Positions 1 to 8,560 are shown, counted from the stretch's first letter. The stretch: 64,000 nt of DNA from Ignavibacteria bacterium (GCA_016704345.1 JADJAH010000019.1:85292-149291), one strand, 5' to 3'. The notes: a model not told the origin generated them from the sequence alone. Program-made: numbers and translations.

Positions 1-499
1 GTGTAATCTTGAAGTGATTGCTTAGCTTTGCGCTTTCATCGTTCACAGTAAAAAAAGCGAGACGTTTCAAGAATGAATTATTCTCTTTCAATTCACAGTA
101 AGCTCTTTTTACAACAGCATGAGTAACCAGATGATCGTGAAATCCGCTTATCCCATGGACTGCATAAGTAACTACAACTTCGGGTCTTAATCTTAGAATT
201 TCGTCTTTGATAATGTCTTCTATAATTCTCGGATCAAGATTCTTCAAACCACTGTCCGGTAAATTAAGAACGGACATTCCCTTAAGCTTTAAGACTGTCT
301 CAACTTTCTTCATTTCCTTGTATCTGACATTTCCCATTTCCTCTACAGAGTAACCGTAATCGTGTCTCTTCTTCGTGGCTCCGCCTTTTGTAAGAGTCAA
401 CAGAAATACCTCGTGCCCTTCCCTCGCTTGTTTGTACATTGCATTTGCGGGACCAAAGCTCTCATCATCCGGATGCGGAAAAATATATAATATTCTCAT
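1..499 (-). CDS. PIG-L (LmbE) family deacetylase, BshB-like, 3' part outside window
   Basis: The gene starts with ATG at 499 and runs off the left edge, so 166 codons are visible. The N-terminus has the zinc-binding PHPDDE motif at about residues 8-13, and further on HGISGFHDH (about residues 115-123) fits the second histidine zinc motif of PIG-L/LmbE N-acetylglucosaminyl deacetylases. In this superphylum such single-domain proteins are usually BshB-type enzymes that deacetylate GlcNAc-malate in bacillithiol synthesis. That reading is supported by a YpdA bacillithiol-disulfide-reductase gene at 12628-13617. Other PIG-L substrates (mycothiol-like conjugates, sugars) cannot be excluded because the C-terminus is missing. 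Confidence 0.85.
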   Translation of the reverse strand, partial: MRILYIFPHPDDESFGPANAMYKQAREGHEVFLLTLTKGGATKKRHDYGYSVEEMGNVRYKEMKKVETVLKLKGMSVLNLPDSGLKNLDPRIIEDIIKDEILRLRPEVVVTYAVHGISGFHDHLVTHAVVKRAYCELKENNSFLKRLAFFTVNDESAKLSNHFKIT

Positions 500-641
500 T
501 TGTCTGGTTAGATTTGATTAGCTAATTCACTCTCAAAAATATGTCACAACTAATTTGAGTATTGTTGAGAAATGTTTTTTAAAATTATGGAGGACAGCAT
601 TTTGTAAAACAACTATCCCCCACTCATAAAATGCTTAGCTA

Positions 642-1352
642 TTAAGCTCCTGCTGCAAGATTGAGCTTGATTGTGAAATCATCGTAAATGAGATTGTCAC
701 CAAGATTCTCGAAAAATTTTCCGGATCGGAACTTAATGTCCCACAGTGTTCTGTCAATAGTGAACTCACCGGTGGCACTTACTTTTCCATTGTTAACAGA
801 CACTTTTGCCGGAAAAGAAACGGGCTTAGTAATTCCTTTGATTGTTAGTGAACCGTTTACTTTTGCGTTGTTACCCTTATCATCATTTACGGATTCGATA
901 GATGAAATGACAAACTTACCCGTAGGAAAATTTGATGCTCCGAAAAAGTCATCCGATTTAAGGTGATTAGTCAGCTTTGCATTCATTTCAGAGTCCTTAA
1001 GATCAAGAACTTCGATCGTTGTGAAATCGATATCAAAATTGCCGCCAGTTATCTTTTCATTATCTACATACAAGTCACCGGACTTAATCTTAACTATGCC
1101 GTTGTGCTGTCCTGTAACCTTTTTGCCTGACCATTCAAGTTTGCTCTTCTCGGTAGCAACCGCAATTTTATTACCCGTTGGTGTGACCGGAGGTGTCTTA
1201 GTTTCTGTACCCGCTGTTTGCTGAGTAGATGTTTTTTCATTTTTCTTGTAGCTGTCTTCTTTCTTTGCAGTTTCATCTTTTGAACATCCCGAAAGTATAA
1301 GTGTACTTCCTAAAAGCAGGATGCCGAATAGTGCAAGTGTGATTGTTTTCAT
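642..1352 (-). CDS. YceI family lipoprotein
   Basis: This 236-residue protein starts with a lipoprotein signal peptide (lipobox LSGC, Cys23), followed by a low-complexity Lys/Thr/Pro-rich linker to about residue 60. Residues 65-233 form a YceI domain, a lipocalin-like barrel that binds polyisoprenoids or other amphiphiles: the pattern runs from KLEWSGKKVTGQHNG to SLTIKGITKPVSF and the terminal WDIKFRSGKFF. It lies 14 bp downstream of a MarR regulator on the same strand and is probably its regulatory target. The exact ligand cannot be told from sequence. Confidence 0.9.
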   Translation of the reverse strand: MKTITLALFGILLLGSTLILSGCSKDETAKKEDSYKKNEKTSTQQTAGTETKTPPVTPTGNKIAVATEKSKLEWSGKKVTGQHNGIVKIKSGDLYVDNEKITGGNFDIDFTTIEVLDLKDSEMNAKLTNHLKSDDFFGASNFPTGKFVISSIESVNDDKGNNAKVNGSLTIKGITKPVSFPAKVSVNNGKVSATGEFTIDRTLWDIKFRSGKFFENLGDNLIYDDFTIKLNLAAGA

Positions 1353-1366
1353 GGTTTTGTTTTATT

Positions 1367-1825
1367 TTAGTTTTCTGTTATTCTGATTTTGTCCAGCAAT
1401 TCATTTAACTTTTTTGCTTCACTTTCTGAAAAGTGCTCAAGAAATTTCAGCCAGGGTTTTTGATGTTTGTCGATCTCTTCCAAAAGCTTAAGACCTTTTT
1501 CAGTAATGGTTACGTCTACACATCGTCTGTCATCTTTGCGGTGCTTTCTGATAACAAGTTTCTTTAAAGCCAGTTTGTCCACAATTCGTGAAGCGTTTGA
1601 CATCTTGTCCAGCATTCTCTCTATCAGAAGATTAACCGTAGCAGGATTCGGATACTGACCTCTTAGGATTCTCAGCACATTATACTGCTGTAATGTAAGG
1701 TTGAACGGTTTTAAGAGCTCTGCATTCTTTTGACTGATCCAGCTGCCGGTATAAAGAATATTGACAACCATCTTAAGATGCTCGCTTCCGAATGAGGTTT
1801 GTTTTATGGCATTTTCTAAATTCAT
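1367..1825 (-). CDS. MarR family transcriptional regulator
   Basis: A 152-residue winged-helix protein with the MarR layout: N-terminal dimerisation helices, a helix-turn-helix at about residues 55-90 (NPATVNLLIERMLDKMSNASRIVDKL) and the charged wing (RKDDRRCVDVTITEKG). I use the ATG at 1825; a TTG two codons upstream (1831) is also in frame. The gene lies immediately upstream of yceI and is preceded by three short palindromes that are good candidates for its own operator. Family members repress genes for efflux, stress or aromatic-compound responses; the inducer is unknown here. Confidence 0.9.
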   Translation of the reverse strand: MNLENAIKQTSFGSEHLKMVVNILYTGSWISQKNAELLKPFNLTLQQYNVLRILRGQYPNPATVNLLIERMLDKMSNASRIVDKLALKKLVIRKHRKDDRRCVDVTITEKGLKLLEEIDKHQKPWLKFLEHFSESEAKKLNELLDKIRITEN

Positions 1826-1835
1826 TTGCAAATAT

Positions 1836-1882
1836 ATGTAGATACATTTAATGTGTCAACACATAAATAGATGTATATACAT
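1836..1882. promoter_or_regulatory. Three palindromes upstream of the marR gene, candidate operator
   Basis: Three related inverted repeats sit in the 103-bp divergent gap between marR (minus) and the DUF6265 gene (plus): ATGTAGATACAT (1836-1847), ATGTGTCAACACAT (1851-1864) and ATGTATATACAT (1871-1882). All have ATGT/ACAT half-sites, typical of symmetric MarR-dimer targets. Control of both the marR-yceI pair and the divergent gene is inferred from position only. Confidence 0.6.
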
Positions 1883-1928
1883 TTATTTTTTATTAAGAAA
1901 GTATAAACAATAATTACTATTTTAGCGC

Positions 1929-2333
1929 ATGGCAGAAATTATAATCATTTTAGCAAAACTTCTCGGAGTTTGGGAAGGCATTCAGGGCAGCGGAATTTAC
2001 CATGAGGAGTGGAGGAGGTTAAGTAACAATTTACTTGAGGGCAGAGCTTATATGGTAAAAAAAGGCGAGATTATAAATCCTGAAAATTTAAAAATTGTCA
2101 TTGAGGATGACGAAGTCTATTATGTAGCTGATGTAAGCCACAATGAAGCTCCCGTGCGATTCCGCATGACATCCTTTTCAGAAACAATCTTAGTATTTGA
2201 GAATCCTTCACATGACTTTCCTCAGAAAATCACATACGATCTTGCGGAGGAAGGATGGCTGAAAGCCGTAATTGAAGCGGAGCGAGAAGGCAAAATTCGA
2301 AAAGTTGAATTCAGACTAAAGAAGACAGACTGA
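1929..2333 (+). CDS. DUF6265 family protein
   Basis: A 134-residue protein without signal peptide. It shows the pattern I associate with DUF6265: an N-terminal LLGVWEGIQG, a central YYVADVSHNEAPVRF, and the strongly conserved ENPSHDFPQKI close to the C-terminus, suggesting a small lipocalin-like beta fold. No enzymatic function is established for the family. It is divergent from the marR-yceI pair and shares its regulatory gap, so it may belong to the same response. Confidence 0.75.
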   Translation: MAEIIIILAKLLGVWEGIQGSGIYHEEWRRLSNNLLEGRAYMVKKGEIINPENLKIVIEDDEVYYVADVSHNEAPVRFRMTSFSETILVFENPSHDFPQKITYDLAEEGWLKAVIEAEREGKIRKVEFRLKKTD

Positions 2334-2379
2334 GTCTCAAAAAAAATCGGAGATTTATTGGGTTGAAACTTTGAATGAA

Positions 2380-3468
2380 TTATTGTTTAAGTTTCGGGTC
2401 GAATGCATCTCGAAGTCCGTCTCCAAGAAGGTTTACTGCAAATACTGTAATCATAATTGCAATTGATGGGAAAATTGCCAGTCCCCAGTTTGTTCCCACT
2501 ACTATGTATTTGTAGCCATCAAAAATCATTTGTCCCCAACTAGCAGTTGGCGGCTGAACCCCAAGCCCTAAGAAACTCAAACTTGCTTCAAAAATTATTG
2601 CCGCTGCTAATCCAACAGTTCCGGTTACTATAACGGGACCCATAGCGTTTGGCAGTATATGCCTGATCATTATTCTAAACGGTTTAAAACCAACTGCTTT
2701 GGTTGCTTCAACAAAATCAGTTTCACGCAATGATAAGAACTGCCCCCGCACTATTCTTGCAACATCAACCCATCCCGTAAGACCGATAGCTACAAATGCC
2801 TGCCAAAGACCCTTGCCAAGAACAACCGAGAGTGCAATGATCAGAAGGATAGCGGGAAACGCGAAGATTACATTTACGAGCCACATGACCAGCATATCAG
2901 TCTTGCCCCGGAAGTAACCGGCCATTGACCCCAGAAGAATTCCCAAAGCAATTGCTATGCTTTCTGAGATCAAGCCGACTGTTAGGCTTACCCTGCTTCC
3001 ATAGATCAACCTGCTCAGCACATCTCTTCCGAATCTATCTGTACCAAGATAGAACTTAACCTTTCGAATATATTCACCATCTTTCTTTACAAGTTCATTC
3101 TTACTTAGTGAGAATTCCTGTTCATCATATCCCATAAAATAGACTTTATCACCTTCTTCTTTAATGAGTCCCTTAACTGCTACGTACTTATCGCCTTCGT
3201 CAACGTTGGGCTGTTTAACAGCTATTACATCTCCTTCAAATCCTATTGGCTTAGCCGCAAACTCAAGAATCTGCTGATTTGGCTCAAATGGAGCAAACAG
3301 AGGAGCAAAAACTGCGATGGTTACCAGAAGCACAAGCGTGTACAAACCAACCATAGCAAGCTTATTTCTCTTGAGCCGCTTCCATGAATAATACCAAAGT
3401 GAATGGCTCTTGTCTTCAATGTTGAATTTGTTTAAATCCTTGAGATATTCTTCAGACAGTTCGCTCAC
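2380..3468 (-). CDS. Peptide ABC transporter permease, DppC/OppC type
   Basis: This 362-residue inner-membrane protein is the second permease of a peptide importer. It has an N-terminal cytoplasmic segment with the OppC N-terminal domain (about residues 22-65, KRLKRNKLAMVG then TM1), then YLGTDRFGRDVLSRLIYG, four to five further membrane segments and the EAA loop for ATPase contact (ATKAVGFKPFRIMIRHILPN). A periplasmic insertion of about 70 residues (about 70-140) between TM1 and TM2 makes it longer than the usual ~300. Start is GTG at 3468, 6 bp after the dppB stop. No ATPase gene follows. Confidence 0.92.
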   Translation of the reverse strand: MSELSEEYLKDLNKFNIEDKSHSLWYYSWKRLKRNKLAMVGLYTLVLLVTIAVFAPLFAPFEPNQQILEFAAKPIGFEGDVIAVKQPNVDEGDKYVAVKGLIKEEGDKVYFMGYDEQEFSLSKNELVKKDGEYIRKVKFYLGTDRFGRDVLSRLIYGSRVSLTVGLISESIAIALGILLGSMAGYFRGKTDMLVMWLVNVIFAFPAILLIIALSVVLGKGLWQAFVAIGLTGWVDVARIVRGQFLSLRETDFVEATKAVGFKPFRIMIRHILPNAMGPVIVTGTVGLAAAIIFEASLSFLGLGVQPPTASWGQMIFDGYKYIVVGTNWGLAIFPSIAIMITVFAVNLLGDGLRDAFDPKLKQ

Positions 3469-3474
3469 AATTGG

Positions 3475-4401
3475 TCAGGATAATTTAACTTTAGGATCAA
3501 GCATTGCATATACTATATCAACGAAAAAATTTATGACAACAAAAACAATTGCGCTGAACAGAACTGTACCCTGTATCATGGGAAAATCAAGTTTAAAAAT
3601 GGCATCGACAGCGAGAAGTCCGATTCCGGGCCAGTTAAATATATACTCTATAAAAAACACGCCACCAAGTGTGGCTGCTAGCGAAGCACTTATTGTTGTC
3701 ACAACCGGGTTCAGTGCATTTCTTAATGTGTGTTTGAATATTACTTTTCCTGAACTCAAACCTTTTGCTTTGGCAGTTCTGACATAGTCCTGGTTCATAA
3801 CTTCTAGCATTGAAGAGCGTGTTATTCGGGCAGTAATTGCCATTGGCCGCAAGGCAAGTGTGATCATAGGAAGTACAAGATATTGCCAGCCTTCATTTAT
3901 GTAACCCGAAATTGGAAACCATTTTAGTATGTGCCCGAAGAACAGAGCCATGATAAGACCGAATGCAAATGAAGGAATTGATATTCCCAAGAGTGCAAAG
4001 ATCATTGCAAGATTATCAGTCGCAGTATATTTCTTGACAGCTGATATGATTCCAATCAACACTCCCATTAAAGAAGAAATGAATAATGCACTAAATGACA
4101 ATAATGCTGTAGCAGGCAATTTTTCCAGAATTGTTGAAACGACATCCCGATTTGTAGCATAAGACCTTCCAAGATCTCCACGGAATGCATTTGTCATAAA
4201 CCGGATATACTGGATGTAAACTGGTTTGTTAAGACCCAGTTCTTCTCTGACAGCCTCAACTGAAGCAACATCAGCTCTCTGCCCCAGCATCATTCTTGCA
4301 GGATCACCCGGAAGAATATATAAGAGACTAAAGGTAACTGTCAGAACCCCAAAGATAATGACAATTGAATAGACGAGATTTTTTAATATGTACGTCCACA
4401 T
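3475..4401 (-). CDS. Peptide ABC transporter permease, DppB/OppB type
   Basis: First permease of the importer: six predicted membrane segments, the conserved LPGDPARMMLGQRA and ELGLNKPVYIQYIRF segments after TM1, and the EAA loop (DYVRTAKAKGLSSGKVIFKHTLRN). The start is placed at ATG 4401, which puts TM1 at the N-terminus; a GTG at 4425 is in frame but would add eight residues running up to the terminator hairpin. It is coupled to dppC downstream. With the binding protein at 5228-6961 it forms an oligopeptide or murein-peptide uptake system. Confidence 0.92.
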   Translation of the reverse strand: MWTYILKNLVYSIVIIFGVLTVTFSLLYILPGDPARMMLGQRADVASVEAVREELGLNKPVYIQYIRFMTNAFRGDLGRSYATNRDVVSTILEKLPATALLSFSALFISSLMGVLIGIISAVKKYTATDNLAMIFALLGISIPSFAFGLIMALFFGHILKWFPISGYINEGWQYLVLPMITLALRPMAITARITRSSMLEVMNQDYVRTAKAKGLSSGKVIFKHTLRNALNPVVTTISASLAATLGGVFFIEYIFNWPGIGLLAVDAIFKLDFPMIQGTVLFSAIVFVVINFFVDIVYAMLDPKVKLS

Positions 4402-4433
4402 GAGAGTTAGACTCGTTTCAGACACTTATTAAC

Positions 4434-4473
4434 AAAAAAAATCCCAGACCTTGGTTTCCAAAGTCCGGGATTT
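4434..4473 (-). terminator. Intrinsic terminator between the NlpC/P60 gene and dppB
   Basis: An inverted repeat of 16 bp per arm (arms 4439-4454 and 4458-4473, two mismatches that become G-U pairs in the minus-strand RNA, loop of 3 nt) is followed on the minus strand by a run of eight T. It lies 23 bp beyond the NlpC/P60 stop and just ahead of the dppB start, so it should at least attenuate read-through into the permeases. Confidence 0.8.
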
Positions 4474-4496
4474 GAAATCTACTTAACTGCAAAACA

Positions 4497-5144
4497 TTAA
4501 TTTTCTACAACTCTCTTTGCTTTCAGATAAGTTCTGGTATAAAATTCATCTTCAAGAGATGCAACTGACACACCAGCTCTTGAACCTGAATGAGCAAAGA
4601 AGCCATTTCCAAGATACATGCCCACATGTGATACTCTTCCTTTTCTCATGGTATCAAAAAACACGAGATCACCAAACTTCAAATCGGACTTTTCTACAGG
4701 ATCACCGACGCTTGATTGTTCCAACGAAGTTCTGGGTAATGTAACTCCGAGTGCCTGGTAATAAACTGTTTGAATAAATGCTGAACAGTCAATACCTCTT
4801 TTTGATGTTCCTCCCCACAGGTATGGAGTGTTGATGTACTCAATAATCTTGAACATAACTTCATCTTTGTCAAGATTTCCGGAGAATTCCTGGCTAGAAA
4901 TGAAACCTGCGAGACTACTTGAAATTGCTTCGAGATTCTCTTTGTCTATTAAAGCTTTTTCCGTTAAGCTGCTGGTGGAAACAAATTCCTGTGTACCTTT
5001 GTGTCCATTAGCATCTTTCGAACTGTAGACTTCAGTTTCATCTTCCTTTGAAATATCCCTTGTACCTGAACAACCGATCATGACCATTGCTGAAAATGCA
5101 AGTATTGCAACCATCATAAAACCGGATAGACGGGTTCTTATCAT
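4497..5144 (-). CDS. NlpC/P60 family lipoprotein (C40 peptidase)
   Basis: A 215-residue lipoprotein (lipobox MIGC, Cys25) with a C-terminal NlpC/P60 papain-like domain. The catalytic triad is visible: Cys120 in GIDCSAF, His173 in RVSHVGMYLG and His185 in FFAHSGS. Family members cut gamma-D-glutamyl-diamino-acid bonds in peptidoglycan stem peptides. A purine-rich Shine-Dalgarno (AAGAGG) lies about 8 nt before the ATG. It sits between the peptide-binding protein and the permeases of an ABC importer, suggesting a role in trimming wall peptides for uptake or wall turnover; that link is inference. Confidence 0.92.
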   Translation of the reverse strand: MIRTRLSGFMMVAILAFSAMVMIGCSGTRDISKEDETEVYSSKDANGHKGTQEFVSTSSLTEKALIDKENLEAISSSLAGFISSQEFSGNLDKDEVMFKIIEYINTPYLWGGTSKRGIDCSAFIQTVYYQALGVTLPRTSLEQSSVGDPVEKSDLKFGDLVFFDTMRKGRVSHVGMYLGNGFFAHSGSRAGVSVASLEDEFYTRTYLKAKRVVEN

Positions 5145-5227
5145 AAGGTTAACCTCTTATTAATTTTGAAATGATTTAAAGAACGTAAGTTTCTTTAAAA
5201 ACTTGAGCAAAGTTATAGACTTATATA

Positions 5228-6961
5228 CTATTTATCAAGCCATAAATAGCGAAAATTTACTCTGTGCATAGCGTCCAACGCATAGCCGTTTACATAGGAT
5301 TGAAGCATTCGATAATCTTCATCATAGTAAATGAACATCATCGGTGCTTGTGAAATAGCAATCTGCTCAGCCTGTCTGTAAAGCTCGTATCTTGCAGCCT
5401 GATCTGTTGTAGCAATTGCTTTTTCAAACAGAATGTCATATTCAGGATTCTGATATCTTGTACTGTTAATTGGGCTGATGGCAGTGGGATCTTTCGGAAC
5501 ATTCTTTCCATAAAACAGATTAAGAAAATTCTCGGGTTCGGGATAGTCACCTATCCATCCGAGTCTGTAGAAGTCAGCTCTTCCCGCATCAATATTATCA
5601 AGGTGTTGAGCAAACTGAATAATATTGAGTTTCATATTCACACCGATCTCTTTCAACATACTTTGTATAGATTCGGCCAGCTGAATATTTCTGTCGCCGC
5701 CGGAATTGATTTGAAGAACTGCATCAGGGAATCCCTTTCCTCCGGGATAACCGGCTTCCTCCATAAGTTTCTTTGCCTTCTCGAGATCAAAGTCATATCC
5801 CTTAATACTCTTAACATCATAATTGGGCATTGAAGGCGGAACTATGCCGTAAATAGCACCCATATATCCCTGGCCATTCAGAACAAATTTCAAAATTTTA
5901 TTCCTGTCGATTGCGTAGTTAAATGCTTGTCTGACTTTTTCATTGTTAAATATTTTTCCTGTTGTCAGGAATCCGTAGAACTGAATTGCAAGAGAAGGAA
6001 CTTTCTGAAGTTTGAATTTCTCAAACTCCGGTTTCAGAGTTTTTTCGGGAGTGACGATCTCTTTGAATGATTCATTTGGAAGTCTGTAACTTTCATCAAG
6101 ATTTCCGTTTCTGAATTCAAGAAACTGCTGAGAGACTTCTTTTAGAAATTTGAATTTCACTCCATCAAGATATGGAATCTGATTTCCATTTTTATCTTTC
6201 TCCCAATAGTTCTGATTTTTTTTCAGATTAAGTTCAAGGTCAGGTTTCCAATCTACAAAAATAAATGGACCAGTACCAACCGGATTCTGGAAAAAGTCTT
6301 TACCGTATTTTGATACTGCCTCCTTTGGCACTACGTAAGCATAAGCAAGAGTAAGATAATAAATGAACGGACCAAAGGGCTTCTTGAGTTTGATCTGAAA
6401 AGTAGAATCATCCTTTGCTATGTACCCGGATACACCATTGATCTTTGGCTCCCTGTTTTCCTTTCTCGCCGCTGAAACTTCATCGAAATACTCTTTTGCG
6501 CCTTCAACATGATTCTTATAATAGTCAAATCCGAGAGTACCTGTTCTCGGATCGCAAACCCTGTCAAGAGAATACTTAACATCATTTGCATTGAATTCCC
6601 TTCCCTTGCCATCCGGGAAGCAAACGTTGTCCTGAAACTTCGGACCTTTTTTTAAATGGAATGTGTAAAGTAATCCGTCTTCAGATATTTCCCAGCGTGT
6701 TGCAAGTTGAGGAATCAGATTTAAACTTGTATCAAGATCGACAAGAAGATCATAGATCTGATGAGCGACGTGGTGTGAAACTACGTCATTGATTCCTACA
6801 GGGTCAAGGCTGCGAATATTCTCAAGCTCATTGATCCGGTAAACACCTCCGCCCTTTATGCCGCCATTGAGTGCAACACTGCTTGTTGTTTCCTTCTTGT
6901 TGTTGCATCCTGATAATATCATGAAACACAATATGGCCAGAACTGAAATTTGCTTTATCAT
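5228..6961 (-). CDS. ABC transporter peptide-binding lipoprotein (SBP family 5)
   Basis: A 577-residue extracytoplasmic solute-binding protein with lipobox LSGC (Cys19). The family 5 (OppA/DppA) pattern is clear: SLDPVGINDVVSHHVAHQIYD near the N-terminus, WEISEDGLLYTFHLKKG, FNANDVKYSLDRV, the PVGTGPF segment, and VRQAFNYAIDRNKI in lobe 2. It would capture oligopeptides and deliver them to the DppB/DppC permeases encoded downstream. It is the first gene of the minus-strand locus and is preceded by a heptamer-repeat region. Confidence 0.93.
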   Translation of the reverse strand: MIKQISVLAILCFMILSGCNNKKETTSSVALNGGIKGGGVYRINELENIRSLDPVGINDVVSHHVAHQIYDLLVDLDTSLNLIPQLATRWEISEDGLLYTFHLKKGPKFQDNVCFPDGKGREFNANDVKYSLDRVCDPRTGTLGFDYYKNHVEGAKEYFDEVSAARKENREPKINGVSGYIAKDDSTFQIKLKKPFGPFIYYLTLAYAYVVPKEAVSKYGKDFFQNPVGTGPFIFVDWKPDLELNLKKNQNYWEKDKNGNQIPYLDGVKFKFLKEVSQQFLEFRNGNLDESYRLPNESFKEIVTPEKTLKPEFEKFKLQKVPSLAIQFYGFLTTGKIFNNEKVRQAFNYAIDRNKILKFVLNGQGYMGAIYGIVPPSMPNYDVKSIKGYDFDLEKAKKLMEEAGYPGGKGFPDAVLQINSGGDRNIQLAESIQSMLKEIGVNMKLNIIQFAQHLDNIDAGRADFYRLGWIGDYPEPENFLNLFYGKNVPKDPTAISPINSTRYQNPEYDILFEKAIATTDQAARYELYRQAEQIAISQAPMMFIYYDEDYRMLQSYVNGYALDAMHRVNFRYLWLDK

Positions 6962-6970
6962 TCGAATAAA

Positions 6971-7110
6971 TTGAAAATTGAAAATTGAAAATTGAAAATT
7001 GAAAATTGAAAATTAGGAATCAAAAGAGAAAGAATTGAATTTCGAGTTATGAACAAAAAACCAATTCCTAATTCTTAATTCTTAATTCTTAATTCTTAAT
7101 TCTTAATTCT
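6971..7110. repeat. Bipartite heptanucleotide repeat, copy 1 (3' end of the SDR gene)
   Basis: Two heptamer arrays face each other. At 7069-7110 about six units of TAATTCT (GAATTAA on the minus strand) overlap the end of the SDR gene and provide its TAA. About 55 bp further on, at 6971-7014, six perfect units of TTGAAAA (CAATTTT-type on the minus strand) end just before the binding-protein gene. Read in the direction of the SDR gene the order is (GAATTAA)n, spacer, (CAATTTT)n, as in the copies at 45971 and 52616. Confidence 0.9.
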
Positions 7111-7876
7111 CTCTGTATACTACCATTGCGCTTGCCTGCGCAACAGGAAGAAGAACTATTTGTGCAACTACAACATTCTCATCTCTTGTTGCTGAATATA
7201 TGATTGCGTCTGCAACATCATCCGGAGATAATGGCTTCATCCCAACATAAGCTGTCTTTGCTTTATCTGCATCTCCTCTGTATCTGACAAGACCAAACTC
7301 TGTTTCAACCAATCCCGGATCAATTGTTGTTACTCTAACAGCAGTGCCGGTAAGATCCATTCTCATTCCCTTTGTTATTGCATCGACCGCATGCTTGCTT
7401 GCACAATAAACATTTCCGTTTGGATATACTTCATGTCCCGCAATCGAACCAATATTGATCACATGACCGCTATTATTCTTTACCATGAAAGGAATCACGC
7501 ATTTTGAAACAAACAATAATCCTTTGACATTTGTATCAATCATTTCATTCCAATCATCTAATGAACCTTCATGGACTTTTGAGAATCCCCTTGCCAGACC
7601 GGCATTATTCAGTAATACCTCGATCTTGGTCCATTCCCCATGCAGTTCGGATACTGCTTTATCAACTTCAGAATAATTTCTTACATCAAGGACCATTGTT
7701 ATTACATCGACACCGAATTTCTCCATCAATTCAGACTGGAGCGAATCGAGTCTTTCTTTTCTTCGAGCAGCAAGTATCAATTTGCAACCACTTTCTGCGA
7801 ATTTAAAGGCAGCAGATCTCCCGATTCCGCTTGTTGCTCCTGTAATGAAAACTACTTTATCTTTAAGGTCTTTCAA
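7103..7876 (-). CDS. Short-chain dehydrogenase/reductase, YdfG-like
   Basis: A 257-residue classical SDR. Visible motifs: the TGATSGIGR dinucleotide-binding loop at about residues 13-21, LNNAG at about 90-94, the active-site serine in INIGSIAGHE, and the YCASK catalytic Tyr/Lys pair at about 156-160. Length and the LSPDDVADAIIY segment near the C-terminus fit the YdfG group of NADP-dependent 3-hydroxy acid dehydrogenases; the substrate is not certain. The last codons and stop come from a heptamer array, so the native C-terminus may have been changed by repeat expansion. Confidence 0.88.
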   Translation of the reverse strand: MKDLKDKVVFITGATSGIGRSAAFKFAESGCKLILAARRKERLDSLQSELMEKFGVDVITMVLDVRNYSEVDKAVSELHGEWTKIEVLLNNAGLARGFSKVHEGSLDDWNEMIDTNVKGLLFVSKCVIPFMVKNNSGHVINIGSIAGHEVYPNGNVYCASKHAVDAITKGMRMDLTGTAVRVTTIDPGLVETEFGLVRYRGDADKAKTAYVGMKPLSPDDVADAIIYSATRDENVVVAQIVLLPVAQASAMVVYREN

Positions 7877-8560
7877 TAAATGGCAAACTTTTGGAATGAT
7901 GAATTTGACGCTGAAAATTGTTTGAACAAGATATGAATTTCAGTACTTTAAGGAAACAAAATTATATTACTACGGAATTGAAGATAACGTTTCCTTTAGT
8001 GTGTAAATTTAAAAATCGGCGTTGTCAAAATTATTCAGTCCCGGAATAGAGCACAAATTGAGCATCTTTCACTTCGAGATCCACAGGTCACGGCAAATAG
8101 GATGCACTGTTAGGACTATTTCCATTGAGAAAGTCTTTCATTTCGGAGAAAGTGGAAATCAGAACCATTGTATCATAAAATATATAAAGACGTTAACCTA
8201 TTTACCTCAGTGTACCTCCGTGACTCCTCAGTGTTCTCCGTGTAAAAAAGCAAACATAATCAGGAAGTATGATTTGATAACTTTGCTATTAGTGCGTAAA
8301 TCAAAATCGGTATTGTCCGAATTATCGGAAACAAAACAAATACTTGAAAGAAGGTCCTGATTGCATGAATTTTGAAATGCTTGAAGTCATCAAGTTAAGT
8401 TTTGGCTTTTGGTTGAATTAATCTTAACAATGAGGCTTCTCTTTCTTGCAGAACTTCTACAATTTTCAATTTACACACTTTTCAAAACGCTTCCGAATTG
8501 AAGCCTTAAATTTTTCCTATTGAAACTGATAATTCAGTGAATTAGGTTGAGTTCAACCCC
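7877..8560. other. Intergenic region with an imperfect direct repeat, no gene recognised
   Basis: About 680 bp between divergent genes. It holds an imperfect direct repeat (7998-8036 and 8290-8325, sharing TAGTGYGTAAAT and an ATCGG-TTGTC-AATTAT core) and a short CCTCNGTG-type repeated stretch near 8210-8245. Open frames here have no family resemblance and odd composition. The promoter for the cellulase gene probably lies in the last 100 bp, but I see no clear element. Confidence 0.5.

Noticed and set aside
6971..7110. CRISPR array
   Set aside because: The repeats are 7-bp tandem units without spacers; the same holds for the 22-bp array at 60866-61106, which has no unique spacers and no cas genes nearby.
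8022..8360. 112-codon open frame in the gap before the cellulase gene
   Set aside because: Unusual composition, overlaps the imperfect direct repeat and CCTCNGTG-type words, no recognisable domain; treated as noncoding.
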